Source: Bacteroidales bacterium (GTDB lineage: Bacteria; Bacteroidota; Bacteroidia; Bacteroidales; JAIPAP01). From it: DNA of 46,743 nucleotides. Below, one piece after another: positions 26,280 through 35,585 of this stretch. The position numbers were made by a program, and so were the translations under genes. The stretch is taken from positions 1-46,743 of the forward strand of contig JAIPAP010000014.1 of assembly GCA_021740045.1 (NCBI GenBank), read 5' to 3'. The notes beneath the pieces are model-generated. The model saw only the letters and a list, made by a program, of their open reading frames with translations, was not told the DNA's origin and ran no database searches. Each line of letters starts with the position of its first letter. Position 1 is the stretch's first letter.

Positions 26280-27509
26280 TTAATCATCATTCACCAGCAT
26301 CCCCTCAACCCTTTCCAGCTTACCATCCACCTGGGCGGGCTTTAAATCAAGCAAATGAGTGATCAACGGATAAAGGTCAACGTTTTCAAAAGTGGGGTGT
26401 ATGTGTTTTTTCCTGAAATCAGGGCCATAGGCATAAAAGATGGCGTGCATGTCTTTGTTGGTATTTTCATAGCCATGGGTGCCGCCGGTGTAATCATACG
26501 CTTCGCCAAAATTCACACTCCAGGCACTATCGGCCACTACTATCAAATCGAGTGTGCGCCGGTGGGTGCCGTAATTCAAATGATCAGGAACTTCGCCATG
26601 TTTCCAAACCTTGATGTGATCTACCTTTTTAAGCTCCAGGTAAACCGAATCCGTATATCCCTCTTTTGCTTCGAGCAGATACATCGGATTTCCACCCTGA
26701 ATTTCATCGAGCCAATCTTTGTTAACATGATTTTGCAGCTTGACCAGCCGTTGCGGTGAAATCGCCCCCATGCCATGATCGGAGGTAATAATTACATCCA
26801 CTTTATCCGATTTGGGCAGTTGATCCAGCTTATGCATAAAAACCCCGATCAGGCTGTCGAGGTGGGTGACCATATCGAGCGTTGCGTTTCCTGCAGGCCC
26901 ATGCCGGTGACCAATGGCATCGGGTTCATGCATGTACCAGGTGATCAGATGCGGACGCTTTTCAGCCGGTTTTTGCAGCCAGGCGATAACCGAATCGATA
27001 CGTTGCGCAAAGGGAAAATCATGTTGGTATCGTTTCCAGTAAGTAGGACGAATACTGTCGATCAAGACTTCGGAGCCTACCCAAAAATACGAGGCTGAGG
27101 TTATGCCTTGTTTTTCTGCTGTTACCCAAATGGGTTCGCCTTCATAAAAGGCTGGGTTATCACGGGCATCTGCCATACGGATGGCGTAATATTTATCCAT
27201 GGCCGGATCGTAAAAGCTGTTGTTTACAATCCCATGATGATCGGGGTGCAGGCCGGTGGCCATGGAATAATGGTTCGGAAACGTTTTAGTAGGAAATGAG
27301 GGCTTGAGTGATTGAGCTTTCACCCCCTGTTTTGCGATCTTATCCAGGTTGGGTGTTTGGGTCATTTCCGGGTAATCCCACCTGAAACCGTCAACCGAAA
27401 GCATAACCACGTATCGTTCCTGTTCTGCGTTTTGGTTATTGGAACCACAGGAACATGCAATTAGTACAATAAATATGGCCAGCGAAATGTGTATTACTTT
27501 ATCTTTCAT
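26280..27509 (-). CDS. Nucleotide pyrophosphatase/phosphodiesterase-family lipoprotein
   Basis: A 409-aa lipoprotein (lipobox LIAC, Cys19) of the alkaline-phosphatase superfamily, NPP type. Motifs: metal ligand Asp40 in MLSVDGFRWDY; nucleophile Thr76 in SFPTKTFPNHYSMATGLHPDHHGIVNN, nearly identical to eukaryotic ENPPs; HEPDAIGHRHGP (metal Asp/His); IITSDHGMGAIS (Asp-His pair); and GTHGYEN (last His). All expected metal ligands are present. It should cleave phosphodiester or pyrophosphate bonds of nucleotides or related esters on the outer surface or in the periplasm. It is followed by the heptamer array and then the PhoD-like gene on the same strand. Confidence 0.92.
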   Translation of the reverse strand: MKDKVIHISLAIFIVLIACSCGSNNQNAEQERYVVMLSVDGFRWDYPEMTQTPNLDKIAKQGVKAQSLKPSFPTKTFPNHYSMATGLHPDHHGIVNNSFYDPAMDKYYAIRMADARDNPAFYEGEPIWVTAEKQGITSASYFWVGSEVLIDSIRPTYWKRYQHDFPFAQRIDSVIAWLQKPAEKRPHLITWYMHEPDAIGHRHGPAGNATLDMVTHLDSLIGVFMHKLDQLPKSDKVDVIITSDHGMGAISPQRLVKLQNHVNKDWLDEIQGGNPMYLLEAKEGYTDSVYLELKKVDHIKVWKHGEVPDHLNYGTHRRTLDLIVVADSAWSVNFGEAYDYTGGTHGYENTNKDMHAIFYAYGPDFRKKHIHPTFENVDLYPLITHLLDLKPAQVDGKLERVEGMLVNDD

Positions 27510-27577
27510 CGTTTATAAAATTTCAGCACTTCAAAGTAAAGCAATTACTGTTAATTATGCATTGCTTCGTTCAAATG

Positions 27578-27606
27578 AAAAAGGCTGCCATGAAAGGCAG
27601 CCTTTT
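27578..27606 (-). terminator. Terminator of the TonB receptor/lipoprotein operon
   Basis: Stem aaaggctgcc / ggcagcctttt with a 6-nt loop; minus-strand reading ends in TTTTTCATTT. It lies 25 nt after the lipoprotein stop at 27632. Confidence 0.9.
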
Positions 27607-27631
27607 GTATAAGTGGCAAATTGATTAATTT

Positions 27632-29560
27632 TTACTCTACAGGTGAAACAGGTACCGGCTCACCATCGCGGAAAAAGGTGTTATCTACCAGTTCGAACTG
27701 CGGAGGTGTACCTCCTTCGGCAGCTGCAACACAACGCATATTGGCCAACCAGGTGCTTCTGCTGTAATCGTTATTGAATGTTTCGAAGGTTACTTTGTAA
27801 TTTACCGTGATGCCGCTAACTTCAGGAACCGCCTCGGGGTATTTATTTTGAAGTAACAATTGCATAGCTTCAACCAATCGCCTGTGAATGATCTCCATAG
27901 CTTCGTCCTCACTGAGTCCTTCAAAGGTTTCAGGGTCATATTCAAGGCGTTCGCTTATCCGTATATCGAAGTTGCTGTAGTATGAATTGGCGCCTGAGTA
28001 AAACTCCCCGGTTCCGTAGCTGTCGATATATTTGGAGCCGTGCTTTTCTTTAACAGCATCAACAATGATTTGATAATCGGAGCTCGCCATAATAAAGGTT
28101 ACATCGGGGTTAAAAACCCAGTTTCCGCGACTTTCAGCCACCACAAATTGTTGGGTTACGGGTTGGATGTAATCATAGGCTGATGTCCATGTGCCGTCAT
28201 CCTGCTTAGTGTATTCCGAAGCAAGGGTAACACTACCTTCACCATTGTAATAATCATAAACAATAATTTTGCTTACGCCTTTCCCGGCCAGCGGGTACTT
28301 ATGGTTGAGCAGGAGGGGGATGTAATCGGCCGGTTTTTCATCCTCGGAGAAGTTATCATGCTCACCGGGGATTCCCATTTGGTCATAGTCGGACGGATTG
28401 AGGTAATAAGCATTCTCATCCTGTTCCCATTCGGAGCCATTGTAATAATAAAGCCTCTTTTTCGTGCTTAGGTCGCCAACCGAAACCGATGTGTGCCCGG
28501 GATCGCCAATGCTTACTTCACCTATTTCCCAGGTACTGGCGATAGAATCATTGGATGTATATTTGAAACACAGGCGAACAACATCACCACTGTAACTGCT
28601 TATGTCGATTTCACCGGAGTTAATAAAATTCCAATCGTTGCCCTCGGGCCATGTAAAGCCAAGATATTGAAGGCTTTGCCATTGTGTGTTGAGGGTGTCG
28701 TCTTCCCTGAAGTCTGTAGAGATCATTACATCCAACATATCAGAAGGTTCCGCCTCGTCAATATAGTTTACGGCATGACGGAAATGCAAGGTAACGTCTG
28801 ATTCTCCGGATAGGTCGATGGGCTCGGAGATAAGCCAATTTTCATTTTCAACCTGTCCATCGTCATAGCCCGACATGGTTACGCACCCATTGTCAAACTC
28901 TTCCCATTGCCAGTTTTGCGGTCCGGTTACACTAAAGTTATTAAACTGGCCGAGCCCCTCAGCCTGGTTCGAAAAACCTTCATAGAGAACAGTAGGGGGT
29001 GGGTTCGAATTACTTTCATCGTAAGTTACTACAACAAGGTCATCCTCTTCTTCATCATAAAATGTAGAATCGAGGATTGTGGGCAGATACAATGCTGCCG
29101 GATAATCCGGGAAGAAATATTTAGCGTCACCCACCTCGGCATTCACCAATGCATAATCCTCATCCGATAATTCATAGGGCACGGGATGGGCATAATAACC
29201 AAGTTCCTCGGGCATGTCCCCGTGATAATTAAAGGTGATATCAGCCTTTGATCCCGGGGCTGACGAAGGATAATTGATGTTCATGAAAAAGGGCACATAG
29301 TCAGCTGCCGATATGGAATCGGTAAAGAATTCATTGGCTGAAATGAATGCCGTATTTACCGAGTCATCTGGGTTTTTGTCAAAGGCTATATTGGAAATTG
29401 TGCTATAGTCATCGCTTGTTAAGGTGTGTTCTATAGTCTTCTTGTTTCCAATCTCAGCCTTATCGTAGTCTTTATAGATCTCTTCGTTGGGTTCACAGCC
29501 TGACAAAACCAATAAACCGGCAACGAAAAGCAGTGCGAATATTTTTTTATACTGTATCAT
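27632..29560 (-). CDS. Surface lipoprotein with choice-of-anchor J domain, partner of the TonB receptor
   Basis: A 642-aa lipoprotein with lipobox VLSGC (Cys about residue 22). The N-terminal part (about 25-190) has two short duplicated units (SDDYSTISNIAFDKNPDD ... and LSDEDYALVNAEVGDAKYFFPDYP). A choice-of-anchor J domain of roughly 170 residues follows (VLYEGFSNQAEGLGQFNNFSV ... NWLISEPIDLSGESDVTLHFRHAVN ... VRLCFKYTSNDSIASTWEIGEVSIGD). A C-terminal region repeats the first unit (YYLNPSDYDQMGIPGEHDNF, FIMASSDYQIIVDAV). It is encoded 20 nt after the TonB receptor in the same operon. By analogy with SusD-type partners it probably sits over the receptor and captures the ligand. The ligand is not known; it lacks SusD helices. 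The anchor J domain resembles that of the T9SS protein at 10458. Confidence 0.85.
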   Translation of the reverse strand: MIQYKKIFALLFVAGLLVLSGCEPNEEIYKDYDKAEIGNKKTIEHTLTSDDYSTISNIAFDKNPDDSVNTAFISANEFFTDSISAADYVPFFMNINYPSSAPGSKADITFNYHGDMPEELGYYAHPVPYELSDEDYALVNAEVGDAKYFFPDYPAALYLPTILDSTFYDEEEDDLVVVTYDESNSNPPPTVLYEGFSNQAEGLGQFNNFSVTGPQNWQWEEFDNGCVTMSGYDDGQVENENWLISEPIDLSGESDVTLHFRHAVNYIDEAEPSDMLDVMISTDFREDDTLNTQWQSLQYLGFTWPEGNDWNFINSGEIDISSYSGDVVRLCFKYTSNDSIASTWEIGEVSIGDPGHTSVSVGDLSTKKRLYYYNGSEWEQDENAYYLNPSDYDQMGIPGEHDNFSEDEKPADYIPLLLNHKYPLAGKGVSKIIVYDYYNGEGSVTLASEYTKQDDGTWTSAYDYIQPVTQQFVVAESRGNWVFNPDVTFIMASSDYQIIVDAVKEKHGSKYIDSYGTGEFYSGANSYYSNFDIRISERLEYDPETFEGLSEDEAMEIIHRRLVEAMQLLLQNKYPEAVPEVSGITVNYKVTFETFNNDYSRSTWLANMRCVAAAEGGTPPQFELVDNTFFRDGEPVPVSPVE

Positions 29561-29580
29561 GATGCTGTTGATTTTTAAGA

Positions 29581-32217
29581 TTAAAAGTTAACTTTAAGGC
29601 TTATTCTCCATGTTCGGCCAAATCCATAAAATACCGGTGATGTAAAGGCATTATGCTGATCACCGTCGAGGGCGTCGGAGATGTATTCGGTATCGAGGAG
29701 ATTATCCACATTACCGATAATGGAGGCATCGAAACCGGCCAGGTCAAAGTTGTAACGGGCAAATATATCCACCAACTGGTAATCGGGCATATTCCAGGCA
29801 TCGACACCTTCCAGGTCTTCGGAGGTTCTGTTTTCAATGTCGAAATCGGCAAATAAGCGGTCGGCATGATAAAATGTTCCGCCCAGTTTAAAATCGTTAA
29901 ACACTTGCCAGTCGGCGCTTAATGATGCTGTTGTTTGGGCTGCATTACCCACGTGGATATCTTCGGCGTATATGGAAATGGTTTCCAGATAGTTTTGCTG
30001 ATCATCATATACATCGGCAATGAGGTTATCGGACCAGCGCCAGTCGCCAACTGATACCATTCCTTCTAAGGTAAGGTTCCTGGAGGGTTGATAGGTTGCT
30101 TCCAATTCAATACCCTGATGTATGGCATCGAGGCCGGTGAGGTTGGCTGTGTAATCGCCCAGTGAACGGGTAAGGGTTTTGTTGAGCCATTCGGTATGAT
30201 ACAGGGTAAGATCAACATCAATGTTTTGTTTAGTTAAGCCGTAACCCAGCTCAAATGAGAAGATGTTCTCATGCTTGGCGCCTTCGTTGATCTCGTTGGT
30301 ATAATTAAGAAATACATACCGGAAGAAGGGTGCACGGGTAAAATAACCGATGTTGACAAAAGCGTTGTGAAATTCGTTGATATTGTAATTGGCTCCTCCT
30401 TTAACGCTGTAATCAAGAAAGTTAGCCCAATTGGAGCTTTGCATGGGATCAGTATCTTTATAGGTAAAGTAATCCACACGACGATAACTTGTATTTACCC
30501 CCGAGAGGCTGAGAAATGCCGAATAGTTGCCTTCAACCAATTCAGCCTGTGCAAATAATCCTCCCCAGAGAACTTCACCGGTGTTGTAATAATTGATCTT
30601 ATCGCCTTCCTGAAGGGGTTTACCCGGTTCCCTGTTCACATTATTGGGAACAATTGAATCGCTAATAATTTCTTCATCCAGGTATTCATCGCCACCCATC
30701 AGGTCGGTTATTTCGGTGTAGTGATAACCCTTGTAATAGCGACCGTCAACACCGGCCGTAATGTTAATATTGTTGACCTTGGTATTTAAGCTCGACAGTA
30801 TCCCATACCAGTCGTGCCTGTTTACGGCCATACTCATAATTGCCTGCGAGCCATTATCCGATGCAGCATTGGCAGCAAATACGGCATCATAATCGAGTAA
30901 TCCGTCAGGCGTTAATTTGGTATTACCATAAGGTTCACCTGAAGGATACTCAAACTCGAGCCAGTGGTCCTGGGCTCCATCCACCCTGCGGCCACCACCA
31001 CTTGAAAATGATGAGTAAACAGCAGTCGATAAGCGTGTTTCATCATCAATGCTCCAATAGTGGTTTAAGGAGATTTGCGGTTTATGATATTCATTATAAG
31101 CATAACCCGTGTTGTATATTTCACCTTCGCGCATGCCATAATGTGAGCTATACTTGATGCCTTCTTCCTGATCACGGTAATCGTTTTGGAATTCCATCAG
31201 GTCGCCATCATCATTGATATAATCACCGATCATATGCATGGACCCGCGCTGGTTATGCCATTGCGGTGCCCCAAAAGCCGTGAGTGACAGGTGGTGGTTT
31301 TCATTGATCTTTTTGGAAACATTGGCAAAATAGGAATAAGCCCTGAAATTGGTGGCTTGCATGTAACCATCGCCATTTTCCATTGATCCGCTCAGGGTAA
31401 TGGCCCAGTCATTGTCCATCAGGCCCGTTGAAACGGTAAAACCGCGCTTGGTATATGCATCATTACCGGCGGCTACGTATACCGAACCACCCTTTGTAGC
31501 ATCGGTTGAATTGGTGATAATGTTAATGGTACCTCCCACAGATGAAATTGCCAGTTTGGAAGCTCCAAGACCACGTTGTACCTGTATGGTCCGGGTAACA
31601 TTGGAAAGACCGGCCCAGTTCGACCAGTATACCTGACCACTCTCCATGTCGTTAATCGGCACCCCGTTGATCAATACCCCTATGTTATCGGAATCGAAAC
31701 CACGGAGGTTAATACGGCTGTCGCCATATCCTCCGCCTTGTTTGGTAGCATAAACACTGGGGGTGGTTTTCATTAACTCAGGAAATTCCTTGGTGCTCAT
31801 CCTTTCTTCGATTTCCTGGGGCTTAATGGTAGAGATCGAAACAGGGGTTTGGCGGTCTTTTACATAGGATGAAACCACCTTAATTTCCTGAAGTCCAATA
31901 GCATTGGGGTCCAGTTTAACAGTACCGAGGATATTATTTCCTTCTTCAACTGTAATGTTCATTTCCTTTTTGATGTATCCCACATAGGAAAAAACCAATG
32001 TTTGATCACCTAAAGGTGCTTTAAAGGAAAACGTTCCATCCAAAGAAGCAGCCGCTCCCTTGGAAGTTCCTGCAACCTTTACGGTAGCACCAATAAGGGT
32101 CTCACCATTCTCGGCATCGACGATCTTGCCTTTGACGGTTTGAGCCATTGTGCTGTAACTCATTAATAATGATGCAACCAGCACAACTACAGCCATGATT
32201 CTGTTTGTTTTGATCAT
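29581..32217 (-). CDS. TonB-dependent outer-membrane receptor with carboxypeptidase-regulatory-like domain
   Basis: An 878-aa outer-membrane transporter. After the signal peptide (ending YSTMAQ) come a CarboxypepD_reg-like beta-sandwich (TVKGKIVDAENGETLIGATVKVAGTSKGAAASLDGTFSF), the plug domain (GLQEIKVVSSYVKDRQTPVSIS ... INLRGFDSDNIGVLINGVPINDMESGQVYWSNWAGL) and the TonB barrel. The barrel ends in the usual terminal aromatic (GFGRTWRISLKVNF). The short plug connector and the length of 878 are smaller than typical SusC (about 1000), and the partner downstream is not SusD. It takes up an unidentified large ligand driven by TonB-ExbBD. The leader transcript holds a possible 42-codon ORF (32223-32351) and a long-range stem. 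Confidence 0.92.
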   Translation of the reverse strand: MIKTNRIMAVVVLVASLLMSYSTMAQTVKGKIVDAENGETLIGATVKVAGTSKGAAASLDGTFSFKAPLGDQTLVFSYVGYIKKEMNITVEEGNNILGTVKLDPNAIGLQEIKVVSSYVKDRQTPVSISTIKPQEIEERMSTKEFPELMKTTPSVYATKQGGGYGDSRINLRGFDSDNIGVLINGVPINDMESGQVYWSNWAGLSNVTRTIQVQRGLGASKLAISSVGGTINIITNSTDATKGGSVYVAAGNDAYTKRGFTVSTGLMDNDWAITLSGSMENGDGYMQATNFRAYSYFANVSKKINENHHLSLTAFGAPQWHNQRGSMHMIGDYINDDGDLMEFQNDYRDQEEGIKYSSHYGMREGEIYNTGYAYNEYHKPQISLNHYWSIDDETRLSTAVYSSFSSGGGRRVDGAQDHWLEFEYPSGEPYGNTKLTPDGLLDYDAVFAANAASDNGSQAIMSMAVNRHDWYGILSSLNTKVNNINITAGVDGRYYKGYHYTEITDLMGGDEYLDEEIISDSIVPNNVNREPGKPLQEGDKINYYNTGEVLWGGLFAQAELVEGNYSAFLSLSGVNTSYRRVDYFTYKDTDPMQSSNWANFLDYSVKGGANYNINEFHNAFVNIGYFTRAPFFRYVFLNYTNEINEGAKHENIFSFELGYGLTKQNIDVDLTLYHTEWLNKTLTRSLGDYTANLTGLDAIHQGIELEATYQPSRNLTLEGMVSVGDWRWSDNLIADVYDDQQNYLETISIYAEDIHVGNAAQTTASLSADWQVFNDFKLGGTFYHADRLFADFDIENRTSEDLEGVDAWNMPDYQLVDIFARYNFDLAGFDASIIGNVDNLLDTEYISDALDGDQHNAFTSPVFYGFGRTWRISLKVNF

Positions 32218-32222
32218 AGATT

Positions 32223-32351
32223 CTAAAGATTTGTTTTAAGGATCTGGTTTTTAGGATTATTTATTTTAACTCGCTCTTTTAATGTGATAAATCGCCTTAG
32301 GAAGGTGGATAAAATGTCGGTACACCCTGGGATTTTTCGTCCGTTCTGCAT
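32223..32351 (-). CDS. Possible 42-aa leader ORF upstream of the TonB receptor
   Basis: An ATG at 32351 (minus) opens 42 codons ending in TAG 5 nt before the receptor ATG; the peptide begins MQNGRKIPGCTDILSTFLRRF. The same stretch holds a possible long-range stem, CTTAGGA (minus strand near 32370) with TCCTAAG (near 32295). It is too short to have been in the ORF track. Translation coupling to the receptor is possible. The peptide has no hydrophobic signal and resembles nothing I can name; it could be chance within a structured leader. The -7 box at 32420 places it inside the same transcript. Confidence 0.4.
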   Translation of the reverse strand: MQNGRKIPGCTDILSTFLRRFITLKERVKINNPKNQILKTNL

Positions 32352-32419
32352 TTTTGGTCGCACTCCTAAGTAGTTGATTTAAATAGTTTTAGATGCTTTT
32401 TACATCCATTTATTCAATG

Positions 32420-32427
32420 CAAAATTA
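32420..32427 (-). promoter_or_regulatory. Bacteroidota -7 box TAATTTTG for the TonB operon
   Basis: On the minus strand TAATTTTG matches TAnnTTTG. Transcription would start near 32413, giving a leader of almost 200 nt before the receptor ATG, unusually long compared with the 10-60 nt leaders elsewhere in this window. Confidence 0.5.
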
Positions 32428-32438
32428 AAAGAAAAATT

Positions 32439-32472
32439 GAAAGAGGCTATATTTTACAGTGCAGCCTCTTTC
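32439..32472 (-). terminator. Terminator of the NlpC/P60 gene
   Basis: Perfect 10-bp stem gaaagaggct / agcctctttc with a 14-nt loop, 30 nt after the stop at 32503. On the minus strand the downstream sequence is TCAATTTTTC. Confidence 0.8.
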
Positions 32473-32502
32473 TCAGCAAGAAAGATAGTTGTTAAACGTA
32501 AA

Positions 32503-33282
32503 TTAAACTATCCGTTTTATCACCCTTAAATTATGGGTGTATTTTTTCAATTGCCGGTTATAAATACCCTGATGATCGATAAAGTCGATACGAACCTTGC
32601 CCGAGGCATGGATGATCTTATTATGACCGATATGCATACCGATATGAACGATCTTGCCCTCAGGGTTGTCGAAAAACAGCAGATCGCCTGCCCGGGCTTC
32701 TTCCACCAGGTTGATGGCTTCGCCCTGTTTCACCTGTTCTGATGCGTCGCGTTTAAGCATAATACCGGCCGTTTTGAAAAGTGCTTGCATATAACCCGAG
32801 CAGTCCATACCAAAAACTGTTTTGCCCCCCCATAAATAGCCGGCATTTAAAAAACCGAATGAGCGTTCAACCACTTCTTCGGTCTTGGCTTTCGATTTTA
32901 GGGGTTTGATTGCTCCTGTGCAGGTTAGCTTTTCATCGGGGAATTCAAAGGAATGATCCGTTGTGTTGCGGAGGATGCTCCCGGCAGGAAGATAGGTGTA
33001 ATAGCGGTTGTAGGCGTTCAGCACGGTGCTCACCGGGTCGATGGTGATCATGGCCGGTAGATGTTTAAGTTCATCAAATTGTGCCGGGGATATTATGGTG
33101 GCTTGTTTGCGATCGATCCATCCGGTATAGCTGTCATCCTGCATTTTGATCTCAAGCCAGTCCCTGAATTCCGAAATAACCTCAGCCAGCTCTCCAAAGA
33201 GCCACTGCGACGACATTTCAGCTTTTTCCGAAGGATCGGATCGAACAGGTACAATATTGAGTGAACATACCGCGTATTTCAT
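32503..33282 (-). CDS. NlpC/P60-family cell-wall peptidase (C40) with SH3 domain
   Basis: A 259-aa cysteine peptidase of the YkfC / gamma-D-glutamyl-L-diamino-acid endopeptidase type. The N-terminal 70 residues form an SH3-like domain (VPVRSDPSEKAEMSSQWLFGELAEVISEFRDWLEIKMQDDSYTGWID). The NlpC/P60 domain occupies about 130-250 with catalytic Cys161 (FGMDCSGY), His213 (IVHIGMHIG) and the third polar residue His225 (IIHASG). It lacks an obvious signal peptide, which suggests a cytoplasmic role in recycling imported muropeptides, as in YkfC. It is monocistronic, with a terminator. Confidence 0.92.
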   Translation of the reverse strand: MKYAVCSLNIVPVRSDPSEKAEMSSQWLFGELAEVISEFRDWLEIKMQDDSYTGWIDRKQATIISPAQFDELKHLPAMITIDPVSTVLNAYNRYYTYLPAGSILRNTTDHSFEFPDEKLTCTGAIKPLKSKAKTEEVVERSFGFLNAGYLWGGKTVFGMDCSGYMQALFKTAGIMLKRDASEQVKQGEAINLVEEARAGDLLFFDNPEGKIVHIGMHIGHNKIIHASGKVRIDFIDHQGIYNRQLKKYTHNLRVIKRIV

Positions 33283-33413
33283 GGTTAGCTTTCTGCTGTT
33301 ATTTATTTTCCTTGGCTTTCAGTTGTTTAAAATCGACCGGATTAGCATGGTTTTTGACTATCCGGTCGGTTGATTGTTTTTCCAAAGATGCATTTTATAG
33401 CGCATGTAAAAGG

Positions 33414-33421
33414 TATCTTTG
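33414..33421 (+). promoter_or_regulatory. Bacteroidota -7 box TATCTTTG
   Basis: An exact TAnnTTTG match 94 nt before the ATG of the 7TM-HD gene. It is plausible but distant, and no -33 partner is visible. Confidence 0.4.
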
Positions 33422-33515
33422 GTTTATACGTGCAAGTTTAATTAAATATTTTGAAATTCAGATAAATCAGCATTCAAAGAATTGTTTCTATTTTAGCGAC
33501 ATCAATAAATAGCGG

Positions 33516-35585
33516 ATGAATAAACTTATTGTTTACATACGGAATAATTATTCCGAAATCTATAAGGGGTTTCTTTTCGTATTGATTACGGCACTACTGG
33601 TAACCATGTTTCCACGTGAGGGGAAATTTAAATACGAATTCCAAAAGGGTAAGCCATGGATGCATGAGGACCTTATAGCTCCTTTTAACTTTGCCATTCA
33701 AAAATCGAAAAAGGAACTAAAGGAAGAAATGGCTGCAGCGCTGGAGGATTTTAAACCCTACTTCACCTATCGCGATCAGATTTACCAGGAGCACTACAGT
33801 GATTTGATCAACGATTTTGAAGATAGTTGGCAAAATGCCTATGGTAAAGCCGATACCCTGCCAGAGTTTAAGCATTATAACCGCAAGGTGGCGGTTTCTA
33901 TTTTTGATACCCTGTTTTCAAGGGGAATCATCGAATTAAGCCCGGTAATCGAAAATAAACCCGATGATTACGAGGTGATGCAGATCCAGAATAAGGTGGC
34001 CGAAGAAAGGGAATTGGGCAGCTTTTTTACTATTTCGGAAGCCGACCGCTATATTCGGAATCGCTTGCAACAGGATTCGGTAAATTCATTGGTGTTGCTG
34101 CCCGTGCTGAAAAATTCACTGGAGCAAAATGTGATCTTCGATGCGGAAAAAACGCAGCGGGAAAAGGAAGCCGTTCTTGAAAAAATTTCACCCGTTAGAG
34201 GAATGGTTCAAAAGGGAGAACGGATCATTTCACGTGGTGAGCTGGTTACCCAGGAGAGATACCAAATTCTGCAATCGCTTCAAGAAGAATATAAGGAACA
34301 GGTGGGATCGCTTACCAATTATAATCTGATATTGCTGGGACAAATCATGCTGGTGGCATTTTCCATTATTGTGCTGGCCTTGTTCCTGTACTATTTTAAG
34401 CCTGATATTTATGAAGAAAACAAGAAGATCGTAATGATACTGATCACTATCTTCTTGTTGGTTTTTATTACCAGTTTGACCATGCGGTATAACGTAGACT
34501 TGATATACCTGGTGCCCATGTGTTTGGTGCCCATCATTATCAGGGTGTTTTTCGATACCCGGACGGCTTTGCTTGTACACCTGGTCACCATCATTATCAC
34601 CGGTTTCCTGGTGCCCAATAGCTTTGAGTTTGTTTTCCTGCAACTGATAGCAGGGATCATAACTATTATAAGCGTGGTTAAGATGCAAAAACGGGCCCAG
34701 TTCTTTCTCACTTCCGTATTGATCTTCATCACGTATTCGGCAATCCATATTGGTCTTTCACTCATACAGGGGGGAGGCCTTCAGGATTTGGATCCTATGA
34801 ATTTTGCCTTGTTTGGCGGAAGTGCCATCCTAACCTTGTTTTCCTATCCGCTCATCTTCATTTTCGAAAAAAGCTTTGGCTTTGTAACCGATGTAACCCT
34901 GATGGAGCTTTCCGATACCAACAGTAACCTGCTTCGCGAATTGGCCATGAAGGCGCCGGGTACCTTCCAGCACTCCATACAGGTGGCCAATATTGCCGAG
35001 GAGGCCATATACGAAATTGGCGGTAATGCCTTGCTTGTGCGTACAGGTGCGCTCTATCATGATATTGGTAAGATGGATCAGCCCATGTATTTTATCGAAA
35101 ATCAAAGTACAGGTGTAAATCCGCACGACGAGCTGACCTACGAAGAAAGTGCGCAAATAATAATCAGTCACGTAATTAAAGGGGTTGAAAAGGCTAAAAA
35201 GCGTAACCTGCCCGAGCAGCTGATTGATTTTATCAGAACGCATCACGGTACCACCAAGGCTTTTTATTTTTACAACAAACAACTTTCGGATTATCCGGAG
35301 GAGGAAGTTGATGTGAGAACCTTTACATATCACGGTCCCATCCCCTTTTCACGGGAAACAGCTGTGCTGATGATGGCCGATTCGGTCGAGGCTGCCTCCA
35401 GGAGCCTGAAAAGTCCTAACGAAGAAAACATCAGCAACCTGGTTGAAAATGTGATCAAGCGATTGGTCGATCTTGGCCAGTTCCAGAATTCCGATATCAC
35501 CATGCGCGACATCACCCGCGTGAAGAAAATTGTGAAGCATAAATTGATGAATATCTATCATCTTAGAATTGAGTATCCGGAGTAG
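33516..35585 (+). CDS. 7TM-HD family phosphohydrolase (PgpH/YqfF-like)
   Basis: A 689-aa integral membrane protein. An N-terminal membrane helix (IYKGFLFVLITALLVTMFP) is followed by an extracytoplasmic 7TMR-HDED-type domain of about 240 residues. Seven closely spaced membrane helices cover about 265-460 (YNLILLGQIMLVAFSIIVLALFLYYF onwards). A cytoplasmic HD domain has His486 in GTFQHSIQVANIAEEA and the HD pair His515-Asp516 in GALYHDIGKMDQP. This is the architecture of PgpH, a membrane phosphodiesterase that hydrolyses c-di-AMP in Firmicutes; the same substrate is likely but not proven here. Length and motifs are complete. Confidence 0.92.
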   Translation: MNKLIVYIRNNYSEIYKGFLFVLITALLVTMFPREGKFKYEFQKGKPWMHEDLIAPFNFAIQKSKKELKEEMAAALEDFKPYFTYRDQIYQEHYSDLINDFEDSWQNAYGKADTLPEFKHYNRKVAVSIFDTLFSRGIIELSPVIENKPDDYEVMQIQNKVAEERELGSFFTISEADRYIRNRLQQDSVNSLVLLPVLKNSLEQNVIFDAEKTQREKEAVLEKISPVRGMVQKGERIISRGELVTQERYQILQSLQEEYKEQVGSLTNYNLILLGQIMLVAFSIIVLALFLYYFKPDIYEENKKIVMILITIFLLVFITSLTMRYNVDLIYLVPMCLVPIIIRVFFDTRTALLVHLVTIIITGFLVPNSFEFVFLQLIAGIITIISVVKMQKRAQFFLTSVLIFITYSAIHIGLSLIQGGGLQDLDPMNFALFGGSAILTLFSYPLIFIFEKSFGFVTDVTLMELSDTNSNLLRELAMKAPGTFQHSIQVANIAEEAIYEIGGNALLVRTGALYHDIGKMDQPMYFIENQSTGVNPHDELTYEESAQIIISHVIKGVEKAKKRNLPEQLIDFIRTHHGTTKAFYFYNKQLSDYPEEEVDVRTFTYHGPIPFSRETAVLMMADSVEAASRSLKSPNEENISNLVENVIKRLVDLGQFQNSDITMRDITRVKKIVKHKLMNIYHLRIEYPE

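Noticed and set aside
25917-26362. ORFs MLHAPCSMLHA... across the heptamer array, and 41650-41832 on the other array
   Set aside because: Heptamer translation artefacts; the same word is open in several frames and no start or RBS context supports them.
32223-32427. Known riboswitch in the TonB leader
   Set aside because: No cobalamin, TPP or other consensus core could be recognised; only a simple long-range stem is visible.
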